From NCBI GenBank assembly GCA_020847775.1, contig JADLBI010000097.1:1-6358 (forward strand): 6,358 nt of DNA, in the 5' to 3' direction. The DNA comes from Opitutaceae bacterium (GTDB taxonomy: Bacteria; Verrucomicrobiota; Verrucomicrobiia; Opitutales; Opitutaceae). Under the pieces are notes generated by a model, which was not told the origin of the DNA, ran no database searches, and saw only the letters and a program-made list of their open reading frames with translations. Both the position numbers and the translations under genes were made by a program. Positions within the stretch are counted from its first letter, which is position 1; each line of letters begins with the position of its first letter. This document shows, one piece after another, positions 1 through 5,963 of this stretch.

Positions 1-1072
1 GGGCATGTTGAGCGGGGTGGCGCTGCGTGACGAGGCGTTTGCCCAACGCTGGACGAAGGGTGACGGCGCATCGCCCACGACTTTGCGCTTGGAACTATCA
101 GCGGAAGACCAAGGCAAGTTGCGGGAAATTGAGCGTGAGATTTCAGGTGGCGAGGCGTTGTCCGCCGCGGAGTTTGCCCGGCGGGCGAGCCAGTGGCTGC
201 AACGCAAGCACCGCTACGGACTGCAATCGCAGACGCCCGCCGGCGCGGGCGATCCACTCGTGCGCTGGATGTTGTCCGCCGCGCCGGGGCATTGTGAATT
301 GTTCGCGGGCGCGCTGGTGGTGCTGGCGCGGAGCGCGGGATTTCCAGCGCGCGTGGTCACGGGTTTTCGCGGCGGCAGTTGGAACGGGTTCAGCAACAAT
401 TACACCTTGCGCAACTCCGACGCCCACGCGTGGTGCGAGGTGTTTGACCGCGAAGCGCGTTCGTGGCTGCGCGCGGATCCGACGCCGGGCGCGGCGATGC
501 TGGCTCAAGAGAATCTGCGATTGACGGGGGCTCAGACGCGCGAGGTGGACCGCAGCTGGTCGGCGCGTTGGGACAGCCTGCGCATCTTCTGGTATCGCCG
601 CATCGTCAACTTTGACCAGAACACTCAGGTCGAGACGGTGAAAGCGGTGAAGGACGCCGCGCAGGAGACGAGTCGTCGTCTGCGCGAGTGGCTGCAACGC
701 ACGGGCGAACAGTTCAAGGCGTGGTTGCAATCGCCGTGGAATCTGGGTCGCGGGGTATCGGTTGTTGGTGGCGTGCTGGCCTCAGGCGCGGCGGTGGGGC
801 AGGTAATCGTGGCAGCACGTCGCGTGCGCTTGGTGGTGTGGCGGAAGCATAAATTGCATCCTGTGCGCGCGGAGGCGGGTCGCTGGTTGGTGCGAATGCG
901 GGATGCGGAAGGCGGAGTGCGGAGTGAAGAATGGCAGGCGGTGCGCGACGACCTGTGGCGGTTGCGCTACGGTGCGGCGGAAAGGTGGCCGAATCCTAGT
1001 CAAACCTATGCGCGCGCGCGGCGCGAATGGCGGCGTGTGGGGCGGCGGGCTACTCCGCCGCGGCCGTTTTGA
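1..1072 (+). CDS. TgpA-like transglutaminase-domain membrane protein, C-terminal part (5' truncated by window edge)
   Basis: This is the C-terminal half of a membrane-anchored transglutaminase-like protein. The frame is open to the left edge, so the ATG at 5 is probably internal. Numbering from that Met, a transglutaminase core spans about 55-165 with an intact Cys-His-Asp triad: Cys97 in GHCELFAGAL, His141 in SDAHAWCEVF and Asp158 in LRADPTPG. A hydrophobic segment at about 251-272 looks like a transmembrane helix. It is followed by a basic, Trp/Arg-rich tail of about 80 residues ending in RREWRRVGRR. In the TgpA/DUF3488 family, several N-terminal membrane helices precede a periplasmic transglutaminase domain, then one helix and a cytoplasmic tail. 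The visible part fits the second half of that plan, so the catalytic domain should face the periplasm. The substrate is unknown. The gene converges on mrdA and overlaps it by 23 bp. A heptamer repeat lies in frame in the tail (897-931). The family call is firm; orthology to TgpA is not. Confidence 0.85.
   Translation, partial: GMLSGVALRDEAFAQRWTKGDGASPTTLRLELSAEDQGKLREIEREISGGEALSAAEFARRASQWLQRKHRYGLQSQTPAGAGDPLVRWMLSAAPGHCELFAGALVVLARSAGFPARVVTGFRGGSWNGFSNNYTLRNSDAHAWCEVFDREARSWLRADPTPGAAMLAQENLRLTGAQTREVDRSWSARWDSLRIFWYRRIVNFDQNTQVETVKAVKDAAQETSRRLREWLQRTGEQFKAWLQSPWNLGRGVSVVGGVLASGAAVGQVIVAARRVRLVVWRKHKLHPVRAEAGRWLVRMRDAEGGVRSEEWQAVRDDLWRLRYGAAERWPNPSQTYARARREWRRVGRRATPPRPF
897..931 (+). 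repeat. Tandem 7-bp repeat (five units, TGCGGAR-like) inside the transglutaminase gene
   Basis: Five consecutive 7-bp units are visible: TGCGGGA, TGCGGAA, GGCGGAG, TGCGGAG and TGAAGAA, preceded by a partial TGCGAA at 891-896. On the minus strand the consensus reads YTCCGCA. The array is translated in frame as residues 298-309 of the transglutaminase tail (key residues M298, R299, D300, E302, R306, E308, E309). Its 35 bp are not a multiple of three, so gain or loss of one unit would shift the frame. The periodicity is read directly from the sequence; its origin as a dispersed minisatellite is inference. Confidence 0.65.
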
Positions 1073-1076
1073 ACGG
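1042..1076. terminator. Possible terminator hairpins in the overlap of two convergent genes
   Basis: Two inverted repeats sit side by side. The first is a perfect 7-bp GC stem, GCGGCGG (1042-1048) with CCGCCGC (1055-1061), around a 6-base loop that contains the mrdA stop codon. The second is a 5-bp stem, CCGTT (1064-1068) with AACGG (1072-1076), around TTG. On the plus strand the strong stem is followed by GGCCG and then only four T residues, so it is a poor match to a classical intrinsic terminator. On the minus strand there is no T tract. It is the only stem-loop I noticed at this convergent boundary, but it also encodes the Ala-rich end of PBP2, so function is unproven. Confidence 0.25.
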
Positions 1077-3017
1077 TTGGATGGCGGGTTGGGGGGAAGA
1101 GTTTTTCTTGCGGAAGTATTCCTGCAGGATGCGGCTGGCGACAGGGGCGGCGTAGAGGCCGCCGCCGAATTCCTCGCCGGCGGTGTCGCCTTCGATGACG
1201 ACGGCGACGGCGATCTCGGGTTTCTCGGCCGGGGCGAAGCAGATGAACCAAGCGGCGTTTTTATTCCCCGGGATTTGCGCGGTGCCAGTTTTGCCCGCGA
1301 TGGTGACGCCGGGCACACGGAGCGCGGGGAGATTGGTGAGCACTTTGGCCGTTCCGGTGGTGGTGCAGCCTACCATGCCGTCGATAACTTCGGCGCGCTG
1401 TGAATCGGTGAGGCCGATGGATTCGTGGCGTTGGCGCGGGGCGTTGGGTTGGTGCAGGAGGGTGGGCTTGGTGTAAACCTCGTTGCGCGCGATGGAGGCG
1501 GTGAAGGCGGCCATTTCCAGAGGGGTGACAAGCACGTAGCCCTGGCCGATGGCCATGTTGGCGGTATCGCCGGGAAACCATTTCTGACCGATGTGCTCCA
1601 CTTTCCATGCGTTGTCGGGTATGACCATGCGGCTGGTCTCATGCGGGAGCTCGATGCCGGTGGGGCGGTCCAGATGAAATCGGCGCGCCTCGGCGGCGAC
1701 CTGCTCGGCGGTGGTGCGCCAGCCGGCTTCATAGAAAAATATATCGCAGCTGGATGAAATAGCCTCGGGCAACAACACTTCGCCGTGGTGGCCGCGACCG
1801 TTGTAACAAACGTAACGTCGGCCGTTGCGTTCAAACGAGCCCTGGCAGTTGATGATGGGTTCGTCGGGCACGACTTTGCCGGAGCGGAGGGCGGCGATGC
1901 TGGTGAGAATTTTGAAGGTTGAGCCGGGTGGGTAGGCGCTGCTGATGGCACGGTTGGCCCAGGCTTGGCGGGCCTCGATGTCCTGACTGTCGGTTTGCGA
2001 TAGTCGCGGCGAAAAAATGTTCAGGTTGTAATCAGGCACGCTGGCGAGCACGAGGACTTCACCGGTGTTTACATCCATCGCTACGGCCGCCCCGGGGGAC
2101 TCGAACTCGCGTAGCTTGGTCTCGGCGGCTTGCTGAAGATCCATGTCGAGCGAGGTGACGATATTGCCGCCCTGCACCGGGGTCTTTTTGTCGAGCGGTG
2201 GATTAATGCGGTAGCCAGCAGGATCGACGCGGAAGATGGTGCCACCAGCTTCACCTTGCAGGCGTTCGTCGAAGGTTTTTTCGAGACCATCGCGCCCGAT
2301 GCTGCCCTTGAGTTTGAAGGTGCGCAGGTCGTCGCCGGGAAAATCTTCGGCATCGATGTCGGGGTTGACGCCAACGTAGCCTAAGGTGTGGGCGGCGGCC
2401 GGGCCGTAGGGATAGTAGCGCGTGCTGGAGGTGTAAACTTGGAGGGGAGAGCTGACGGGCAGGCTTTCGAGCAGGCGGGCGTATTCCTTCGGCTCAAGAT
2501 CGTCGAGCAGGGTGTAGGGCAGGAGCAGCTCGCGGAAGAAATGGCGGGTGAGGTCGGGGCCGTCCACTTTTCCATCGCGGCCGAGGATGGCGTTGACCTG
2601 ATCGAGGTAGCGTTGAACGACACTGACGCGGGCGATCTGCTCCAATTGGTGGGGCGAGGGCAGATCCTTGTCGCCGGTGTCGCGGTAGTTTTTGCGGATG
2701 CGGATATATTCGCGGCGGAACTCGCGGCGCAGCTCGTCGAGATAGAGCACGGCGGAGAAGCGAGGCCGGTTGCCGACGAGGAGCTGGCCGTCGCGATCAT
2801 AAATATTACCGCGCGGGCCGGGCACGAGGATGCGGCGCTGGCTCTGCATGCGCTCCCGCTCATGGTGCGCGTCAGAGCGAAAAAGTTGCTGGTAGGCTAC
2901 GCCGCCGCCGAGCGTCAGGAGCAGCAGCGCGATGATGAAATAGAACAGAATGACGCGCGGATCGTAGCCTTTGTGGGACTCGACGAGATTGCCAGACTGT
3001 GAGGAGAGGTCGGCCAT
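1050..3017 (-). CDS. mrdA: Penicillin-binding protein 2 (elongasome DD-transpeptidase)
   Basis: This is a class B penicillin-binding protein of 655 residues that cross-links peptidoglycan during side-wall elongation. A cytoplasmic N-terminus precedes one transmembrane helix (about 21-42). The pedestal domain carries RGNIYDRDGQLL near 69-80. The transpeptidase domain has all three active-site motifs: SxxK as S366-T-F-K369, SxD as S423-C-D425 (Asp in the third position, as in E. coli PBP2), and KTG as K576-T-G578. Class B enzymes lack glycosyltransferase activity and work with RodA, which is absent here. The ATG at 3017 lies 6 bp after the mreD stop, so the two are co-transcribed; no Shine-Dalgarno motif precedes it. 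The 3' end overlaps the convergent transglutaminase gene. A low-complexity C-terminal tail (about 637-655) follows the catalytic fold. PBP3/FtsI is less likely because the gene ends an mreBCD cluster. Confidence 0.95.
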   Translation of the reverse strand: MADLSSQSGNLVESHKGYDPRVILFYFIIALLLLTLGGGVAYQQLFRSDAHHERERMQSQRRILVPGPRGNIYDRDGQLLVGNRPRFSAVLYLDELRREFRREYIRIRKNYRDTGDKDLPSPHQLEQIARVSVVQRYLDQVNAILGRDGKVDGPDLTRHFFRELLLPYTLLDDLEPKEYARLLESLPVSSPLQVYTSSTRYYPYGPAAAHTLGYVGVNPDIDAEDFPGDDLRTFKLKGSIGRDGLEKTFDERLQGEAGGTIFRVDPAGYRINPPLDKKTPVQGGNIVTSLDMDLQQAAETKLREFESPGAAVAMDVNTGEVLVLASVPDYNLNIFSPRLSQTDSQDIEARQAWANRAISSAYPPGSTFKILTSIAALRSGKVVPDEPIINCQGSFERNGRRYVCYNGRGHHGEVLLPEAISSSCDIFFYEAGWRTTAEQVAAEARRFHLDRPTGIELPHETSRMVIPDNAWKVEHIGQKWFPGDTANMAIGQGYVLVTPLEMAAFTASIARNEVYTKPTLLHQPNAPRQRHESIGLTDSQRAEVIDGMVGCTTTGTAKVLTNLPALRVPGVTIAGKTGTAQIPGNKNAAWFICFAPAEKPEIAVAVVIEGDTAGEEFGGGLYAAPVASRILQEYFRKKNSSPQPAIQPFKTAAAE

Positions 3018-3023
3018 GACGCG

Positions 3024-3536
3024 TCAAAGGTGTTCGCGCAAGGCGAAGCGGTCGAGGTCGATGACGCGACCTTGCAGGGCGAAAAACCACGGGCCGATCA
3101 ACGCGATGAAAACTTCCGACCAGAGCAAGTCCCAACCCAGGCGCGGCCACTGCTGCGCGAGGAGGGGGTGGCGCGCGATCAAAATACTGGACAGAGCCAG
3201 ATAGAGCGCGGCGTTGGCGGCGAGAGCAAGGAGGAGTTGCGTGGCGCAAAGATCGGCGGGCACGCGGTGTCGGAATTGACAGATGAGCGCATGGACGGCG
3301 GCAAACAGCAGCAGATGGGTGCCCGGGGGAACCGGGGTGGTGGCGTCGCACAGCAGGCCGACGGCGGCCGAGAGTAGTAATCCGCCGCGGACGGGCAGAC
3401 GTAGCGCGGTCACAGTGATGAAGAGCGCGCCGACGAACAGGTGCGTGCCACGACCTGACAGATAATGGTTCGTCTGCGCCGTGATGGTCCACAGCAGCAA
3501 GAACGCGCCAAATATCAGCAACCAAGTCCGGCGCAT
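3024..3536 (-). CDS. mreD: Rod shape-determining membrane protein MreD
   Basis: This is a small hydrophobic inner-membrane protein of 170 residues, close to the usual MreD length. Five or six membrane segments are visible at about 4-20, 32-47, 50-64, 72-87, 95-121 and 136-155. The stretch GLLCDATTPVPPGTH (60-74) resembles the MreD signature in which a Gly..Asp pair is followed by a Gly-containing turn. MreD binds MreC and helps couple MreB filaments to PBP2 and RodA. MreD is poorly conserved, so the call rests on topology plus its position between mreC and mrdA. I chose the ATG at 3536, which gives MRRTWLLIFGAF and starts 4 bp after the mreC stop. The frame runs back to 3587, but that extension is Pro/Ser-rich and lies wholly over the mreC end. 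The gene ends 6 bp before mrdA. No Shine-Dalgarno motif precedes the start, so translational coupling to mreC is likely. Confidence 0.9.
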   Translation of the reverse strand: MRRTWLLIFGAFLLLWTITAQTNHYLSGRGTHLFVGALFITVTALRLPVRGGLLLSAAVGLLCDATTPVPPGTHLLLFAAVHALICQFRHRVPADLCATQLLLALAANAALYLALSSILIARHPLLAQQWPRLGWDLLWSEVFIALIGPWFFALQGRVIDLDRFALREHL

Positions 3537-3540
3537 GGCG

Positions 3541-4371
3541 TCAGTTGGGGGCGAGGGGCACGAGGACGGTGACCTCGGTGAGCTCACCGAGTCGGGGATC
3601 TAGCTCGACCTCTCCCGTCTTGAAGAGCCCGTCTGTGCTGGGTTCGAGTTTGATCACACGACCGAGGGTGAGCCCCGCGGGAAAGACGCCGCCAAGACCG
3701 GAGGTGACGAGGCGTTTGGTCAAGGTCGGGCCGGCGAAGAGATCGAGCGGCACGAATTCGATCACGCCCTTGGCCGGACCGAAGGCGGGGTTCAGGCCGC
3801 CTTGGAAACTCATGGGGCGGTCGTCGCCTTCAATCACGGCGGCGAGGCGCACGCCGGGGCTGCCGACGAGCTCGACCACCGAGGTGTAGGCGTGGACTTC
3901 GGCGATACGGCCCACCACGCCTCCGGAAAACACGACTGGCGCGCCGACGGGGATGCCGTAGTCGCGGCCTTTGCGGATGACCAGGCGCTGCCACCAGGCG
4001 GAAAAATCGCGCCGCACGACGCGCGCGTATTCCAATCGGTGCGCGGGCATCGGCGGCAGGCGCAGTAGATTTTTCAGGCGGTCGAGCTCGGCGTGGAGCG
4101 TGGTGTTTTCCTGGGCGGCAAGCGCGTAGGAGGCGTTGACGCGGGCGAGATCGCGGCCGGCTTCGATGAGCTCGCGCTTGGATTGGGTGCGCAACGACCA
4201 GTATTCCTGCAAATCGCGCAGGTGGGACGCGCTGACGGAGATCGGCGCCTGCAACTCGAAGAACGAGGCCCGCATGAAGGATTTGACCGCCACGGGCACC
4301 ACCAACCAAACGGCGACGACAAGGCCCAGCGTTAGGAAAGGTTTGGCTTGGTCGAGGCGGCGGGGAGGCAC
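3541..4371 (-). CDS. mreC: Rod shape-determining protein MreC
   Basis: MreC is the periplasmic scaffold of the elongasome and binds MreD and PBP2. The 276 residues show a short cytoplasmic N-terminus, one transmembrane helix (about 12-31), a helical region suited to a coiled coil (about 48-106), and then the beta-rich MreC domain. That domain includes VVRRDFSAWWQRLVIRKG (117-134), the GGVVGRI turn (150-156) and VTSGLGGVFPAGL (222-234), all typical of the family. Length is normal. The start is GTG at 4371, supported by the immediate basic residues and membrane helix. The frame continues upstream into the repeat spacer without a better start nearby. It is not preceded by a Shine-Dalgarno motif. 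mreD starts 4 bp after the stop. The gene is separated from mreB by 95 bp of repeat-rich sequence, unlike the tight spacing further downstream. Confidence 0.95.
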   Translation of the reverse strand: MPPRRLDQAKPFLTLGLVVAVWLVVPVAVKSFMRASFFELQAPISVSASHLRDLQEYWSLRTQSKRELIEAGRDLARVNASYALAAQENTTLHAELDRLKNLLRLPPMPAHRLEYARVVRRDFSAWWQRLVIRKGRDYGIPVGAPVVFSGGVVGRIAEVHAYTSVVELVGSPGVRLAAVIEGDDRPMSFQGGLNPAFGPAKGVIEFVPLDLFAGPTLTKRLVTSGLGGVFPAGLTLGRVIKLEPSTDGLFKTGEVELDPRLGELTEVTVLVPLAPN

Positions 4372-4377
4372 GGGAGA

Positions 4378-4466
4378 TTTACGAGTTACAAATTACAAAT
4401 TGCGATTTTCCAGCGGACGCGAGCCTCACCTTCCCGCCAATCGTAAATTGCGAATTCGTAATTCGC
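4378..4466. repeat. Inverted pair of degenerate 7-bp repeat arrays in the mreB-mreC spacer
   Basis: The spacer holds two short AT-rich heptamer arrays flanking a GC-rich core (about 4410-4438). The left array on the plus strand reads TTACGAG, TTACAAA, TTACAAA, TTGCGAT (4379-4406). The right array on the minus strand reads TTACGAA, TTCGCAA, TTTACGA (4461 down to 4441). The arms are imperfect inverted repeats, with one whole unit, TTTACGA (4378-4384), exactly complementary to TCGTAAA (4441-4447). Both arrays also share AAATTGCGA in direct orientation (4397-4405 and 4445-4453). Base composition differs sharply from the surrounding GC-rich genes, and translations of this stretch do not resemble a protein. 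The arms could pair in the mRNA. A dispersed intergenic repeat family is the likeliest source, by inference. Confidence 0.7.
4450..4466 (-). other. Perfect hairpin immediately after the mreB stop codon
   Basis: On the transcribed strand GCGAATT, loop ACG and AATTCGC form a perfect 7-bp stem starting at the base next to the mreB TGA (4469-4467). It lies inside the right-hand heptamer array. The stem is AT-rich at its apex and is followed by AATTTACG, not a clear T tract, so strong termination is doubtful. It could act as a weak attenuator, an mRNA 3'-end stabiliser or a processing site between mreB and mreC. The stem is read directly; the function is inference. Confidence 0.4.
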
Positions 4467-5483
4467 TCAGACGTGCTGCATCAACCAGGAGAGGTCGTTG
4501 AGCACCTCGCCGGTGCCGTTGGCCACGGCGGAAAGCGGATCGTCGGCGATGGTGACGGGCAAGCCGGTCTTGTCGCTGAGTAGGCGGTCGATGCCGCGAA
4601 TGAGCGCGCCGCCGCCGGCCATGACGAAGCCGCGATCCACTAGATCGGCGGAGAGTTCCGGCGGGCAGCGCTCGAGGGTGACGCGCACCGCGTCCACGAT
4701 CGAGGCGATGGTATCGCTGAGCGCCTCGCGAATCTCCTGCGAGGTGATGTGGATGGTCTTGGGTAAGCCCGCGACAGAATCGCGGCCCTTGACCTCCATC
4801 GTCAGTTCCTCTTCCAGCGGATACGCGGAGCCGACGCGGCACTTGATTTCTTCGGCGGTGCGCTCGCCGATCAGCAGGTTGTAGGCGCGCTTCATGTAGT
4901 TGATGATGGCGCTGTCGAGTTCGTCGCCGGCGACGCGGATGGATTTGGAAAAGACGATGCCGTTGAGGGAGATGATGGCGATCTCGGTGGTGCCGCCACC
5001 GATGTCCACGATCATGTTGGCCGCGGGTTCGTCGATCGGCAGGCCCACGCCGATGGCGGCGGCCATGGGCTCGGGGATGGTGATGACATCGCGGGCACCG
5101 GCGTGCAGGGCGGAGTCTTTGACGGCGCGTTTTTCTACCTCGGTGATGCCGGAGGGGATGGCGATGACCACGCGTGGCGGTGCGCGGAACGAGGAGCTGG
5201 AAACCTTGCGGATGAAGTAGCGCATCATCGCCTCGGTCACGTCGAAATCGGCGATGACGCCGTCTTTCATCGGTCGGATGGCGGTGATGTTACCGGGGGT
5301 GCGGCCGAGCATGCGCTTGGCTTCATTACCGACGGCGCGCACCTTGCGGGTGTTGGTGTCGAGGGCGACGACCGAAGGTTCGCGCAGGACGATGCCCTTG
5401 TCCTTCAGATAGACGAGGGTGTTGGCGGTGCCCAAGTCGATGCCGATGTCGTTGGAAAAATAACCGAGGAGGTTGGCTGCCAT
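4467..5483 (-). CDS. mreB: Rod shape-determining actin homologue MreB
   Basis: MreB is the bacterial actin that polymerises on the inner face of the membrane and steers lateral cell-wall synthesis. With the ATG at 5483 the protein has 338 residues, the usual family length. It shows the phosphate-1 loop DLGTANT (16-22), the EPMAAAIG region with Glu138, the phosphate-2 loop VDIGGGTTE (159-167) and the adenosine motif GFVMAGGGALIRG (285-297). The N-terminal MAANLLGYFSNDIGIDLG includes a short hydrophobic stretch that may bind membrane. The frame stays open to an ATG at 5606, but those 41 extra residues resemble no MreB N-terminus and are rejected. No Shine-Dalgarno motif precedes 5483. It is the first gene of the mre cluster, with 261 bp of untranslated sequence upstream and 95 bp of repeats before mreC. 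Very secure identification. Confidence 0.98.
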   Translation of the reverse strand: MAANLLGYFSNDIGIDLGTANTLVYLKDKGIVLREPSVVALDTNTRKVRAVGNEAKRMLGRTPGNITAIRPMKDGVIADFDVTEAMMRYFIRKVSSSSFRAPPRVVIAIPSGITEVEKRAVKDSALHAGARDVITIPEPMAAAIGVGLPIDEPAANMIVDIGGGTTEIAIISLNGIVFSKSIRVAGDELDSAIINYMKRAYNLLIGERTAEEIKCRVGSAYPLEEELTMEVKGRDSVAGLPKTIHITSQEIREALSDTIASIVDAVRVTLERCPPELSADLVDRGFVMAGGGALIRGIDRLLSDKTGLPVTIADDPLSAVANGTGEVLNDLSWLMQHV

Positions 5484-5744
5484 GTTTGCGGGATAGGGTG
5501 GCGCTGTTCCGCCAACGGGAACGAATCGGTCCCGCGAGGGGGTGTCAACGCGGTAAATCCAATGCGGGACGGAAACTTGCGCGGGAAAATCCCAACGTGG
5601 CGGCACGAGCGTTGCTGGTGCGCACAGCGGCTACCTGCGACAAGCTTGGTGCGGTGGTATGGTTACAAACCTTCAAGCGTTAACGGCAAGGATGGCGTCA
5701 AGAACGGAGCGGTCCGCATATTGACTGTGACTGACCGACAAAAC
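5484..5744 (-). promoter_or_regulatory. tatA-mreB intergenic region, probable mreB promoter and leader
   Basis: This is the longest stretch in the window without a credible gene. On the minus strand a consensus -35 TTGACA occurs at 5548-5543, but the appropriately spaced -10 position reads ATTCGT or TTCGTT and is weak. A second -35-like TTGACG lies at 5701-5696, also without a good -10. Close to the mreB start are two overlapping, mutually exclusive small hairpins: GTTCC with GGAAC (5522-5518 and 5510-5506 on the transcribed strand) and TGGCG with CGCCA (5514-5510 and 5503-5499). No terminator with a T tract was seen after tatA. That a promoter lies somewhere here is inferred from spacing; the exact site is not determined. 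Confidence 0.35.
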
Positions 5745-5963
5745 TCAGGCCTTGTCGTCAGGCTTTTGCTTGGACTCGTCGGCCTTGGCCTCTGTGTCGT
5801 CTTTGCTGGCCTTTTTGAATTCCTTGATGGACTGGCCGAGGCCCTTGGCGAGCGAGGGTAGTTTGGCGCCGCCTAACAGCACGAGTAAGATCACCAAAAT
5901 GATGATCAACTCGGGGGTGCCGAGTCCGAAGATGCCGAAGAAAACGGCGGGGATGAAGTCCAT
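5745..5963 (-). CDS. tatA: Twin-arginine translocase subunit TatA
   Basis: TatA oligomerises in the inner membrane to form the passage for folded proteins bearing twin-arginine signal peptides. The 72 residues show the family layout: a short N-terminus (MDFIPAVFFGIFGLG), a transmembrane helix starting at PEL (17-19) and running to about 30, a hinge GGAKLP (31-36), an amphipathic helix SLAKGLGQSIKEFKKA (37-52), and a charged, disordered tail rich in Lys, Asp and Glu. LGQSIKEFKKA is a characteristic TatA/E signature; TatB usually has a Gly-Pro hinge. The usual Phe of the FG hinge is Leu here (L30-G31). I chose the ATG at 5963; a TTG two codons upstream (5969) is possible. No Shine-Dalgarno motif is present. 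tatC is not adjacent. rpoD ends 46 bp upstream on the same strand. Confidence 0.9.
   Translation of the reverse strand: MDFIPAVFFGIFGLGTPELIIILVILLVLLGGAKLPSLAKGLGQSIKEFKKASKDDTEAKADESKQKPDDKA

Noticed and set aside
903..1403. Plus-strand open frame of 166 codons overlapping the transglutaminase end and antisense to mrdA
   Set aside because: Composition is low complexity, it begins within the heptamer array, and it overlaps two real genes. It matters only as the frame reached if the array loses a unit.
2388..3002. Plus-strand open frame of 204 codons opposite the mrdA 5' half
   Set aside because: It is the reverse-frame shadow of a long, well-conserved PBP2 gene, without its own motifs or start context.
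3537..3587. N-terminal extension of MreD by 17 residues
   Set aside because: The extension overlaps the mreC end and is Pro/Ser-rich. The ATG at 3536 sits directly before the first membrane helix and 4 bp after the mreC stop.
4372..4466. Plus- and minus-strand translations such as NYKLR or RIRN across the mreB-mreC spacer taken as a small protein
   Set aside because: These peptides arise from 7-bp periodicity read in all frames and are an artefact of the repeat.
5520..5548. A confident sigma-70 promoter for mreB using TTGACA at 5548-5543
   Set aside because: The -35 matches perfectly but the hexamer at 16-18 bp spacing matches TATAAT poorly, so it is listed only as a weak candidate.
5484..5606. 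N-terminal extension of MreB by 41 residues to an upstream ATG
   Set aside because: The extra peptide resembles no MreB N-terminus, while starting at 5483 gives the normal family length and MAANLLGYF beginning.
5103..5861. Plus-strand open frame of 252 codons opposite mreB and tatA
   Set aside because: It is antisense to two securely identified genes, and its translation has the Gly/Ala/Asp-rich look of a GC-rich shadow frame with no recognisable domain.
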